This document shows positions 1 to 9,893 of a stretch of 64,000 bases of DNA, piece by piece (the stretch's first letter is position 1; the number at the start of each line of letters is the position of its first letter). A model generated the notes under the pieces. That model was not told the origin of the DNA and did no database searches. It was given only the letters and a program-made list of their open reading frames with translations. This DNA is from Voacanga thouarsii. Its lineage: Eukaryota; Streptophyta; Magnoliopsida; Gentianales; Apocynaceae. A program made the translations under genes and the position numbers. The stretch spans positions 2,984,001 through 3,048,000 of the forward strand of contig JANUWF010001683.1 in NCBI GenBank assembly GCA_026120185.1, written 5' to 3'.

Positions 1-592
1 ATTCCTCATTAAGTACATACTCTAAATCTGGTTTATACTTTTACAACTAAGGTACATAGAACATGTCATCTATCCCAATTAAATCATCTAGCTAAACAAA
101 ACACAAACCTAACTAAGGGATGCCATTATCCTAAAACGCAAGTCCTGATGGGGGTGATACTATACCAATTCCAGAGTCAAGTAGATAATTATATCCATGC
201 CTTGTAATCAACACCTTGTTATAGTTGTTTTGCATTGTTTTCCTCGGTGGTTTGAGTAATTGGTGACTTTGCAGTAATATGAATTATCTTGATTTGATGG
301 TTTGCTATTGCCTAGACTTTTATTCCTTTGATTTCTACTCATCGGCAAACAAGTAATCACATCCTTCGTGAAATATTCTTACTTCTGTTGGGCTACAGAT
401 AAGGGTTGGAGTATTCCAGTGATTCTCTTATGCTCAGCTCTCACTTTCCTACAAGTCAAGTCGATACATAGTGTGCAATTTTTTCCATTCTTCACTCTTG
501 GCAAACAGCCCATCTTCTTCTCGTAGTTGTATACTTTTGTTTCTTTTGGAACCATAGTGTAATGGCTTCTCTTGGGCTCCCTTCAAGTTGTT
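1..592 (-). pseudogene. Gypsy integrase remnant (element Q)
   Basis: Reading the minus strand from 592 downward gives a degraded Ty3/gypsy integrase N-terminus. HYTM and KVYNYEKK precede a zinc-finger half with C-T-L-C and DLTCRKVRAEHKR, then GILQPLS and, after a stop, EYFTKDVITCLPMSRNQ. This follows the family pattern of an HHCC finger, 'CLTCQKVKAEH...GLLQPL' and the start of the catalytic core. The catalytic core is not recognisable further left (1-300). The fragment stops exactly where element E1 inserts. Removing E1 joins it to 9894 onward, which carries other gypsy remnants on the same strand, so it most likely belongs to Q, whose primer-binding site and 5' LTR lie near 12.7 kb. Many stops; not functional. 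Confidence 0.7.
588..592. repeat. Target-site duplication of E1, left copy
   Basis: TTGTT directly precedes the left LTR of E1 and recurs directly after the right LTR at 9889-9893. A 5 bp duplication is the usual gypsy integration footprint. It fixes both ends of E1. Confidence 0.88.
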
Positions 593-2139
593 TGATGCAT
601 ATTTATTTGGGTATAAAAATCATATAAAAATAAACACATTCCTAATCAAGTTTAAATTAAAACGTTAATATTAAATTACACATATGAGTAAGCGTACTCA
701 TCAATAACATAGCATATGGTTCAAACGAGCGACGATCCTCAAGGAACAAGCATGCATTAATGACTTTTCTCTCATTGTTTAACCGACTCAATAAAGTGAA
801 AAATAAATAAAAAGGAAAATAAAATAAAATAAAAGAATATATACATGTCAAGGATGGAGAATTATATAACTTAAACCATTATTTTGACAAACATGATCTT
901 AAAGTATTCAATCATTATCCTAACTAATTATTCTCTTGGCATCATGAAGGATTAAGATAGATTCACTTCTTTAGTCAATCCATGAAATCACTATCCTCTA
1001 GATAAATTAGTATCACTTGATCTGTCTCAATTAATTCACCCAAAAGACGCATTAAACATAGTCCTTGATTAAATTTCCTTGGTTTGGCAAATTTAAAGCA
1101 TGAAATTAATCAATGAATCCTTGGTCTGGCAGACATCAATTAACCATTAATTACTCGGTCCTCAATAATTAACCCCCTTGGTCTAGTAAGTTAATCGCCA
1201 ATCGAATATGAAATTAATAAATTGAAACCACCATCAACCCCTTTGGTCAAGTAAGTTAATGAAAAGACACAACCAATTAATCTGGTAATAAGCACAAGCA
1301 ATTAAATACCAAGAAGAACAATCAATTAATCAAAAGATCAAATAACTCTAAAAATCATGAATACCTAAAATAATGTCAAATTACAATAAAACAATTAACA
1401 TATCATTGTTCAAGAAAAAGAAAACAAAATAAAAGAAAGCACTCATAAACAAGCCTCATTCTTCTTCTCTTGTAGACTCTCTTGCACAGCCCTCATTTAA
1501 TTGAAGAATTCCTCCTTCGATTCGACTAATTTTCTATTATGATCTATAAATTCCTCCTATTTTTCCTTGTGTTTTTCATCTATTTATAGGGTTAGGAAGT
1601 GTCTAAACTCATTGGTGTAGGGTTTTTGGCCGAGTAGAAGTAGGAAGATAATAAAATTCTGCAGATTACCAAAACCGCATGCAAAAATCAATACACCTCC
1701 TCAACATCAAGTCACAGCCGGCACCGCTTTGGCTGCCTAGAGCTAGCACTGGTTATGTTCTGTTTCTTCAGTTGTTCGCTGATTTTTTTCTTGATTTCCT
1801 TGCAATATTTTTCAGAATGCAGCCAGTGCCGATTCCAGCTTCCCAGCCAGCACCGGTTCGGTTCTGTTCTGGTTCATCTTATTGATTTTTTTCATTGCCT
1901 CGAAGTGCATGCCAATAGTACATGACCTACGCTGGTTCCTCTGCCATAGCTGGCGCCACCTCTACTCTATTTTGAGACGTTTTTTCCTTATTTTACCCCT
2001 AAAATTTGAAATAATGCACAAGATACATTTCCAAGGGTAAAATCTCAAATATGAAGGAATATGGCCAGTTATTGAACAAAATATATCACAAAATAGTCTC
2101 AAATAACTAGAAAAAATATGACTAATTTAGGTCCTATCA
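593..2139 (-). repeat. E1 3' LTR
   Basis: 1547 bp direct repeat of 8341-9888, colinear over its whole length with scattered substitutions and small indels. On the element strand it starts TGATAGGACC at 2139 and ends GCATCA at 593, giving the standard TG...CA ends. It contains a TATA-like site at 1580-1589 and a GC-rich stretch at about 1713-1965 with repeated words such as GCCAGCACCGG. An open frame at 1679-1885 inside it has no recognisable product. Confidence 0.92.
1580..1589 (-). promoter_or_regulatory. TATA-like box in E1 3' LTR
   Basis: CTATAAATAG on the minus strand, about 550 bp into the LTR. It is conserved at the same place in the other LTR (9328-9337). It would mark the U3/R boundary of the retroelement promoter; the start site itself is inferred. 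Confidence 0.5.
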
Positions 2140-2152
2140 TATTCCCCCACAC
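2140..2152 (-). other. E1 polypurine tract
   Basis: The minus strand reads GTGTGGGGGAATA immediately before the 3' LTR start TGATAGG. This is the typical purine tract priming plus-strand DNA synthesis in Tat/Athila-type elements, and its position sets the inner LTR edge. Confidence 0.88.
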
Positions 2153-3909
2153 TTAGCTCTTTGCTTATTCTCAAGCAAAGTATCAAAGGCAAGTAGGAAA
2201 ACACAAGTTTGTAAAGAATCATTCAATCAGTTTCAAAATAATATCTCTGATGCTTTCTTTATTTAAGATAATAAAACACATGCTAATACATCTTTCATAA
2301 CAAACACAAGACTTGTGTAAATGAATAGTGACTAGTAGAATCATTTCAATACTTTAACATTATTCTCAAACAATTGGAAAGAATTTAGTTCAAGACAAAT
2401 ATGCATTCCATAAGCTTACTTTGCATACACTCTCTCCACTAATCCGAGACATATCATAATTCTACTTAGATCAAGTAGGACTTTCAAGCTTGTAATGTAA
2501 GGCTAAAGGCTTGTAATATAGCTTATCAAACGAAGGATATAGGAAAATCAAATATCAAAGAAGTGAGAGTTTGCAAGAAAAGGATAAACAAAATGTATCA
2601 AGAAATTCCAACTCTTTTTGCTCTCCTATTCTAAAATCAATCAAAACTCATAACCTTGTTTAGCAATTATAGCATAGCTCAAGCAAATCATGCATTTTCA
2701 TCAATAATTTTTTCACAAGATCATTCAAACATTTCAACAATGGTGCCAATGACTTGATGTGAACCCAAGTTTTTTTTTTTAGAAATACTTACAGCTCAAT
2801 CACCATTCTTCTTGTGATATTTCTTCTCTTTCTTTCTCAATTTTTCTTTATTTTTCTCTTCTTCCTTCACATGTTGTTGTTTGGTTGTTAATCTTTCTTT
2901 TTCAATACTTTCTAGCAGCTTTTGTTTTCTCAATCTTTCTTTTCTTTTCTCCTTTCCTAGCTCAACACAACTATTAATGTATGACTGAAAGTAACAAGTC
3001 ATGATCTTTATACAAGTATTCTCCCTCAACATTCTCCTATGTGTACTTTTATCCATCCAGAGCAATCAAAGATTTGGAATATACATCAAACTCTCAGAAA
3101 GAAGTAATGGACAAAGTATGACAATGGGTTTTAAGAAAGAATTTCCAAATTTAGGCTCAAAATAGGCACTAGGAATAATGTCAAATAGGTAGGCTTGAAA
3201 AGCACAAACTATCCAAAGAAGGCCTATTACCGTCATCCCTAAGTTAAATCATGAATGCCTTTCTTATTTTGCCTTGAGAGGTATTCAAGTAAGTTCTAGA
3301 ATGCTCAATGAATTTGAGTGGAAAAACAGGTTTAAGAACAATGTAAAGCATATGATCAAGAACTATTTAGTCCAAGTGCATGCAAAAAGTCATACATAAA
3401 CCATGAATGATATAGAACATATGATCTATGATCTATCATATAGACATGCATTAAAAATACCTCTTGAAATCTCAAAGAAAATTAGAAAAAAATTTGAAAA
3501 TTTGCTCAAAAATTTGCTCTCTCACAAGAGTCCAAAGAATAATTTCAAAAAGATTAAAGAAGAATGAAGAATAGAAGAATTTTCAATCTCACCACTCCCG
3601 CACACTTAAATTGGACATTATCCATAATGGCCAAATAAATAGAACAAGGGAAAACAATGCCATGGGATCAAAAATAAAAGGGACAAGATAAGAAAGAAAT
3701 TACTTCCATTCATTATACATCCTTCTGTACAAGAGTGGAGTTCCTGGAGAAGGAGGCTTTGGCAAAGTACCTAAAAACAAAAATACAAAAGAATACACCA
3801 AAGCATAAAACTAGAAAAGAGAAATAGTAAACAAAAAGAAAGAAAAAAGAAAAACGAAGGCAGGATAACCCAAGAAGTTCTATGCTACAATGTCGAAGAG
3901 CACCTCTAC
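2153..3909 (-). other. E1 3' non-coding region with Lys/Glu-rich reading frame
   Basis: Between the end of integrase and the purine tract lie 1.76 kb without a recognisable domain. In Athila elements this is where an env-like frame can occur, but I see no signal peptide or membrane segment here. The only notable frame is minus 3065-2796 (89 residues). Its C-terminal two-thirds is dense in Lys and Glu (for example KEKRKERLRKQKLLESIEKE) and would form a highly charged helix or coiled coil. This could be an expressed accessory peptide or simply purine-rich leader/tail sequence read as protein. Confidence 0.45.
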
Positions 3910-5313
3910 CTACTCGGTGTTGTGAAGATTTTCACCCACATAATATTTCATGCGATTGCCATTGACTCTAAAAGTGCCCCTAGTGGGGTGAGTAATTCCA
4001 AGGGTGCCAAAGGGGAATATCTTACTTACCGTGTAGGGTCCCCACCACCTTGATTTCAATTTACCTGGAAACATTCTTAAACGAGAATTAAATAGCAACA
4101 CTTGATCGCCTTTCTTAAATTCTTGTTGTCGAGTGATATGCTTATCGTGCCATTTCTTATAGTGCATTAAAGTATCATAAGCATTCTCCAGCAACTCCTC
4201 CAAGGCTGTTAGTTGGAGCAACCTTGACTTTTCAACTATTTCAAGATCGAGGTTAGCAAGTTTGATAGCCCAATAAGCCTGATGCTCAATCTCAACGGGT
4301 AAATGACATGCTTTACCATAAACTAATCGAAAAGGAACTGTGCCAATTGGGGTCTTAAAAGCTGTCCGATATACCCAAAGAGTGTCATCTAATTTTAGAC
4401 TCCAATTCTTCCTAGTATGTTGAATAGTTTTTTCTAAGATTTGTTTAATTTCCCTATTAACCACCTCAACCTGTCCACTTGTTTGGGGATGATAAGGGGT
4501 GGCAAGCCTATGCTTCATGCCTAGATGTTTGAGAACTTTTTCCATTTGTGCATTACAAAAATGAGCCCCCCTATCACAAATGAGCACCTTAGGAACACCA
4601 AAACGGGTGATAAGTTTTTTCAGAAATTTTACCACAACCCTGGCATCATTAGTTGGCAAAGCTTGTGCTTCCACCCATTTAGACACATAATCCACTATGA
4701 CCAAAATATATTTATTTCCCAAAGAACTAGGGAAAGGTCCCATGAAGTCTATCCCCCAACAATCAAATACTTCACAAGCTTGAAAAATTTGTAATGACAT
4801 CTCATTAGATTTAGAAATGTTACCTGTACGTTGACACCTATGACAACTTTGAACAAACCTGTGTGCATCTTTGAACAATGTGGGCTAATAAAATCCAGAC
4901 TCTAGCACCTTTCGTGCAGTGTTGTTAGCTTGGTAATGGCCTCCAGCAAGTCCTTCATGATAATGTCTAAGAATATCCTCTCTGTCCTTAGAATCCATAC
5001 ATTTTTGAATAATTTGGTCCGCACAACAGTTAAATAGATACGGGTCGTCCCAAAAGTAATGCCTTACTTCAGAGAGGAATTTTTTCTTTTGTTGCATTGT
5101 AAGAGTTTTTGGAATAATCCCTGCAACCAAGTAATTAGCAAAATCTATGAACCAAGGGGTGTTTGAAATCTCACCTTCTATGAGCAAGAGTTGATTATCT
5201 AGAAAGGTGTCATTGATGTCCTCCTCTACCAATGATTCCATATGAGGATTATCCAGCCTGGACAAATGATCCGCAGCCAGGTTCTTCGCACCCTTTTTGT
5301 CCCTAATTTCCAA
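3910..5313 (-). pseudogene. E1 integrase
   Basis: Ty3/gypsy integrase, which would insert the element cDNA into the chromosome. From the N-terminal side (5313): the end of RNase H/linker with ADHLSRLD, then a zinc finger (H-Y-H ... GGHY ... SCHRCQRTG), then the catalytic core with the three acidic residues in [15 protein letters not shown] and [10 protein letters not shown], and a GPY/F module ([11 protein letters not shown]) near the C-terminus. There is no chromodomain; the protein ends just after [14 protein letters not shown], as in Tat/Athila elements. The main visible lesion is a stop (TAG/TAA class) between ESGFY at 4885 and the next segment starting near 4878, where the family usually has a Trp. 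This is the best-preserved domain of E1. Confidence 0.9.
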
Positions 5314-5384
5314 ATCAAATTACTGTAATTATAATACCCATCTTATCAACCTTGGTTTGGAATCATGTTTTGTTAGTAGGTACT

Positions 5385-5806
5385 TTAGGGCAGAATGGTC
5401 CTATAGATAATGACTTTTGACAAAATATGATAAGACCGAAATTTATCAAATGCGAACACTATGGCAAGCAATTCTTTTTCCATTTTTGTGTAATTTTCTT
5501 GAGCATCCATTAAAGTCTTGTTTGCATAGTAGATGGTTTGGAAATGCTTATTCCACCTTTGTCGAAGCACTGCACCAACTGCAAAATCAATTGCATCCAC
5601 ATTAGTTCAAATAGAAGAGACCAATCATGTGCAATCAAAATGGGTGAATTGATAAATTTCTCCTTAAGCATGGTAAAAGCATTGAGAAACTTTTCATTAA
5701 AATTAAAAACAACATCCTTTTCAAGTAAAGAGGTAAGAGGTTTGGAAATTTTCGAAAAATCTAAAATGAACATCTTGTAAAACCTGCATGACCAAGGAAG
5801 CTCCAT
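5385..5806 (-). pseudogene. E1 RNase H domain
   Basis: RNase H of the gypsy polyprotein, which removes RNA from the RNA/DNA hybrid. The frame 5806-5510 carries the RT-RNase H connection (DFSKISKPLTSLLEKD, then INSPILIAHDWSLLFEL). After a frameshift, 5600-5385 gives DAIDFAVGAVLRQRW, IYYANKTL, YTKMEKELLAIVFAFDKFRSY, matching the DASDYAVGAVLGQR and EKELLAVVFAFEKFRSY family motifs. The TDH motif that normally follows has been lost at the end of the frame (VIIYRTILP). Frameshifted, therefore a pseudogene. Confidence 0.85.
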
Positions 5807-5936
5807 ATAGCTTTCACAGAAATAGGAGGAGGCCGCTTCTCAATTGCTTCAATTTTTGCTCTATCCACTTTTATACCATTCCTTGAAATTTTATGCCCCA
5901 ACACAATACCTTCTTGTACCATAAAATGGAATTTTT

Positions 5937-6788
5937 CTAGTTAAGCATAAGGTTAGTCTCTTCATATCTTGCTAGTTCCTTTTCAAGGTTAGATAAACAC
6001 AGAGTATATAAATCACCAAAAACTGAGAAATCATCAATAAATACCTCCATAATGTCCCCCACGAATCCTTCAAATATTGTTGTCATGCACCTTTGGAATG
6101 TTTCGGGACCATGGCAAAGCCCAAACGGCATTCAACAGTATGCAAAGTTACCATACAGACATGTAAAAGTAGTTTTCTCTTGGTCCTCCAGAGTTACAGG
6201 GATTTGTAGGTAGCCAGAAAATCTATCCAAGAAACAATAATATTCATGTACGGCTAACCTTTCCAACATTTGGTTAATAAAAGGGAGAGGGAAGTGATCT
6301 TTCCTAGTGGCTTTATTTAACATCCTATAATCAATACAAAACCTCCAACCCATGACCAATCTCATAGGGACTAACTTATTTTTATCATTTGGGCTTACTG
6401 GTATTCCTCCATTCTTTGGTACTACTTGCGTAGAACTCACCCAAATACTATCAGAAATAGGTTAAATGATGCCGGAATCTAGCATCTTAATCACCTCACC
6501 TTTTACCACTTCACTCATATAGGGGTTTAACCTACGTAAGGATGGACTAATTCCCTTTATATCAGTGATCTTCCATGCTATTACTCCCTTATATTTCCCC
6601 AACATACTTACCAATTTGGTCTTTTGTTCTCTTGTGAGATCTTTGGCAATAATCACAAGCAATTTATGTCTTTCAGCTAAGAACACATATTCCAAGTGCT
6701 CGGGTAGGTCTTTTAGATCCAATTCTAGAGGCTCCTCTATGGATGATTTCATTCTCCCTAAACTGCATTTCTCTATTTTTTTTTTCAA
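5937..6788 (-). pseudogene. E1 reverse transcriptase
   Basis: Reverse transcriptase in three reading-frame pieces: 6788-6462 (N-terminal linker, ITDIKGISPSLRRLNPYM), 6440-6132 (SSTQVVPKNGGI, RFCIDYRMLNKATRKDHFPLPFI, FLDRFSGYLQIPV) and 6131-5937 (MPFGLCHGPETFQRCM and the catalytic box FIDD at 6030-6041). The family normally has FLDGYSGY, so G-to-R is an inactivating-type change at the first palm motif. The FIDD box is a family-typical variant of YxDD. Stops separate all three pieces. Confidence 0.9.
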
Positions 6789-6867
6789 GACTCTTCATTC
6801 CCCCCTCATTAATAGAATTCTCCAAATATGCTACTGAAGTTTCCACCGACTTTGCCTCTAATGATTT

Positions 6868-7590
6868 CTACATAAGCTCCAAAATAGGTTCATCAAGAAT
6901 GTCAATTCTTAAACAAGAATTATCAGAAGAAAAAGGGTGTTGCATGCTTTTGTGGATTTGAATGACTACTTCCTTATCCCAAACCCTAAGTGTCAACCTC
7001 CCCCCATGAACATCAATTAATGCTTTTGTTGTAGCTAGAAAAGGTCTACCTAATATTAAAGGGACTTTGGAATCTTCATCCATGTTAAGAATAACAAAAT
7101 CCACTGGAAATATGAATTTATCAACTTTCACCAACACATCTTCTATTATATTCCTAGGATATTTGATGGATCTATCTGCTAGTTAAATGCTCATCCTAGT
7201 GGGTTGGGGTTCTCCTAGGCCTAGATTTTTAAATTTTTTATATAGCAGTAAATGAATGCTAGCACCTAAGTCAGCTAATGCATTATAGAAATTAAGAGTG
7301 TCAATTAAACATAGGATAGAAAAACTCCCTAGATCATTTTCTTTATGTGGCAAATTTTGTTTATCCTGCAATATGGCTAATCATTCTTCATTTAGTACCA
7401 CAGTGGACAATTCTTCCAATCGCTTTTTGCTTAAGAGCATGCTTTTAAGAAATTTACCATATTTTTGCATATGAATTAAAGATTCGCTGAGTGGGATGTT
7501 TATGTGCAGTTGTTTGAATATCTCAAGGAATTTGTCAAATTGGGCATCTTTCTGGGCTTTGTGTAGATGGGTAGGATACGGAATTTTAGG
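6868..7590 (-). pseudogene. E1 protease and flanking linker
   Basis: Retroviral-type aspartic protease. Minus 7371-7183 reads NALADLGASIHLLLYKKF, the active-site segment (family DLGASI), followed by LGLGEPQPTRMSI. After a stop, 7137-6868 continues with VDKFIFPVDFVILNMDED and LILGRPFLATTKALIDV, the flap and C-terminal ILGRPF signature. Upstream (about 7590-7380) another frame gives FDKFLEIFKQLHINIPL and KKRLEELSTVVLNEE, the conserved linker between gag and protease in Tat/Athila polyproteins, ended by a stop. The active-site Asp is intact; the frame is not. Confidence 0.88.
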
Positions 7591-7599
7591 CTGAAAAGT

Positions 7600-8061
7600 A
7601 GGATTGCTAATAAGATTTTAGGGAGATGGGCAGAGTGTAGCCGGTGCCAATTGTGATGTTTCCTCTGGCGTCGGTTCAATGCTGGCCTACTTGTTCTCGG
7701 AGGTATAGGATTGTTGGCACTGGTTCTTGTCCTCCAGCCAACACTGGTTGCAATTTGTAACATCTGGCAACTCTTTTCCACTCAATGTGACAGTCGTTGT
7801 TACCTCTTTGCTTATTAGTGCTAGTTCTTGAGATTTTAACACCATGTTAGTAAAAAATCGGATTTGTCGTTCCATATTGAGGATCATCTCCTCGAACTTC
7901 TCAAATGTGGAATCTATTTCTTTGAAGAACCTCATGACATAGACGGCAAATTTTCCAATCATGGTTTCTATCTCTACTAATTCTGGTGCTGTAAGTATTA
8001 TTTCGAAAGAGTAATGGGGGTACTACCCCTCATTAAACTTCCGCTGGTTCCCATTCGCCAT
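7600..8061 (-). pseudogene. E1 gag remnant, N-terminus deleted
   Basis: An ATG at 8061 opens MANGNQRKFNEG, the kind of start seen in Tat/Athila gag, and stops after 12 codons. Another frame at 7962-7687 includes EEMILNMERQIRFFTN and TTVTLSGKELPD, resembling the end of gag in this group (EVQIGQLAN ... ITLRSGKEL). The several hundred residues of capsid expected between these points are absent: only about 100 bp separate them. The stretch at 7630-7757 is GC-rich and carries the same GCC-GGTGCC/GGCACCGG words as the E1 LTRs. Non-functional. Confidence 0.65.
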
Positions 8062-8115
8062 TTCACTTGAACGTAGCAGCCAGTTAGATAATGGAATTCA
8101 TAAACAAAATTAAAA

Positions 8116-8116
<1 letters not shown>

Positions 8117-8151
<35 letters not shown>
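8117..8151. repeat. (AAT)n microsatellite in E1 leader
   Basis: About eleven uninterrupted ATA/AAT triplets between the primer site and the gag start of E1. Confidence 0.9.
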
Positions 8152-8316
8152 GTATAGAACATAGTCAGAATTAGTAAGTTAGACTACAAAGGTATACAAA
8201 GGATACACAAGATACAAAAGATAGAAAAGATGGCACCTTGTTACATAAAGAACAATTGTACATATTTACATATTTACATGGTTAAATCAACAAAATCTAA
8301 GCTTTCATGATATTGT

Positions 8317-8334
8317 TCCCCGGCAACGGTGCCA
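8317..8334 (-). other. E1 primer-binding site, tRNA-Asp type
   Basis: The minus strand reads TGGCACCGTTGCCGGGGA. It differs in one position from TGGCGCCGTTGCCGGGGA, the complement of the plant tRNA-Asp 3' end used by Tat/Athila elements. It lies 6 bp inside the 5' LTR, as expected. Confidence 0.9.
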
Positions 8335-8340
8335 AAAACT

Positions 8341-9888
8341 TAATATGTATTTATTTGGGTATAAAAATAATATAAAAATAAGCACATTTCCAATCAAGTT
8401 TAAATTAAAACGTTAACCCCAAATTATATATATGAGCAAGCGTACTCATCATTAACATATCATAGGGTTCAAACGAGTGTCGATCTTCAAAGAACAAGCA
8501 TGCATTAATCACTATTCTCCCATTATTTAACCGACTCAAAAAACTAAAAAATAAATAAAAAGAAAAATAATATAATATAATATAATATACACATATCAAG
8601 GATGGAGAATTATGTAACTTAAACTAATATTTTGACAAACATGATCTTAAAGTATTCAATCATTATCCTAACTAATTATTCTCTTGGCATCGTGAATGAT
8701 TAAAATAGATTCACTTCTTTGGTCAATCTATGAAATCACTATCCTCTAGATAAATTAGTATCACTTGGTCTGTCTCAACTAATTCACCCAAAAGACGCAT
8801 TAAACACAGTCCTTGATTATATTTCCTTGGTCTGGCAAATTTAAAACATGAAATTAATCAATGAATCCTTGGTCTGGCAGACATCAATTAACCATTAATT
8901 ACTCAGTCTTCAACAATTAACCCCCTTGGTCTAGTAAGTTAATCGCCAATCGAATATGAAATTAATAAATTGAAACTACTATCAACCCAATTGGTCAAGT
9001 AAGTTAATGAAAAGACACAACCAACTAATCTCGTAATAAGCACAAGTAATTAAATACCAAGAATAACAATCAATTAATCAAAAGATCAAATAACTCTAAA
9101 AATCATGAATACCTAAAACAATGTCAAATTACAATAAAACAATTAACATATCATTGTTCAAGAAAAATAAAACAAAGTAAAAGAAAGTACTCATAGACAA
9201 GCCTCCTTCTTCTTCCCTTGTAGACATTCTTACACAACCCTTCTTGAATTGAAGAATTCCTCATTTGATTTGAGTTATTTTCTATTATGATCTATGAATT
9301 CCTCCTATTTTTCCTTGTGTTTTCCATCTATTTATAGGCTTAGGAAATGCCTAAACTCGTTGGTGTAGGGTTTTTGGCTGAGTAGAAGTGGGAAGATACT
9401 AAAATTCTACAAATTATCAAAAACCACGTGCAAATATCAAAACACCGCCTCAACATCAAGTCACAGCCAGCGCCGCCTTGGCTGCCTATAGCCGGCACCG
9501 GTTGTGTTCTATTTCTTCTGTTGTTCGTTGTGTTTTTTTCTTGATTTCCTCACAATGTTTTCCAGAGTGCAGCCGGCGCCAGTTGTAGCTTCCCAGCTGG
9601 CACTAGTTCGGTTCTATTCTGGTTTGTCTCATTGATTTTTTTATCACCTCGAAGTGCGTACCAACAACACGTGACCGGTGCCAGTTCCTCTGCCATAGCT
9701 GGCGTCGCCTCTGCTTTATTTTGTGACATTTTTGCCTTGTTTTACCCCTAAAATCTGAAATAATGTACAAGAAAACTTTCCATGGGTAAAATCTCAAATA
9801 TGAAGGAATATAGCCAGTTATTGAACAAAATGTATCACAAAATAGTCTCAAATAACTAGAAAAAATATGACTAATTTAGTCCATATCA
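8341..9888 (-). repeat. E1 5' LTR
   Basis: 1548 bp, the partner of 593-2139. Outer end at 9888 (element-strand TGATATGG) is followed by the TTGTT duplication; the inner end at 8341 adjoins the primer-binding site. The last dinucleotide has mutated from CA to TA on the element strand. It carries the TATA-like site at 9328-9337 and the GC-rich module at about 9465-9712. Confidence 0.92.
9328..9337 (-). promoter_or_regulatory. TATA-like box in E1 5' LTR
   Basis: CTATAAATAG on the minus strand, the same position as in the 3' LTR. If the promoter worked, the transcript would start 25-35 bp further left and run through the element. Confidence 0.5.
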
Positions 9889-9893
9889 TTGTT
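9889..9893. repeat. Target-site duplication of E1, right copy
   Basis: TTGTT, identical to 588-592. Confidence 0.88.

Larger units (their letters stand above)
593..9888 (-). mobile_element. E1: full-length Tat/Athila-like Ty3/gypsy retrotransposon
   Basis: A complete element in reverse orientation: 5' LTR at 8341-9888, tRNA-Asp primer site at 8317-8334, short gag remnant, protease, RT, RNase H and integrase down to 3910, a 1.76 kb non-coding 3' stretch, polypurine tract at 2140-2152, 3' LTR at 593-2139, and TTGTT duplications on both sides. The tRNA-Asp primer, the GTGGGGGAATA-type purine tract, the lack of a chromodomain and the NALADLGASI-type protease all point to the Tat/Athila branch of plant gypsy elements. 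The gag N-terminus is missing and every domain carries stops, so it could move only with helper proteins, if at all. No env-like gene is visible. Confidence 0.93.

Noticed and set aside
1679..1885. Plus-strand frame of 68 residues near the E1 TATA-like site
   Set aside because: Lies in the LTR, antisense to the element, is broken in the partner LTR and has no recognisable domain.
2153..3909. Env-like gene in E1
   Set aside because: No signal peptide, membrane segment or cysteine pattern in any frame; many stops.
8317..8334. tRNA gene fragments (Asp and Met)
   Set aside because: Only 11-18 bases complementary to tRNA 3' ends at LTR edges; these are primer-binding sites and not tRNA genes. 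I saw no full tRNA gene in the window.
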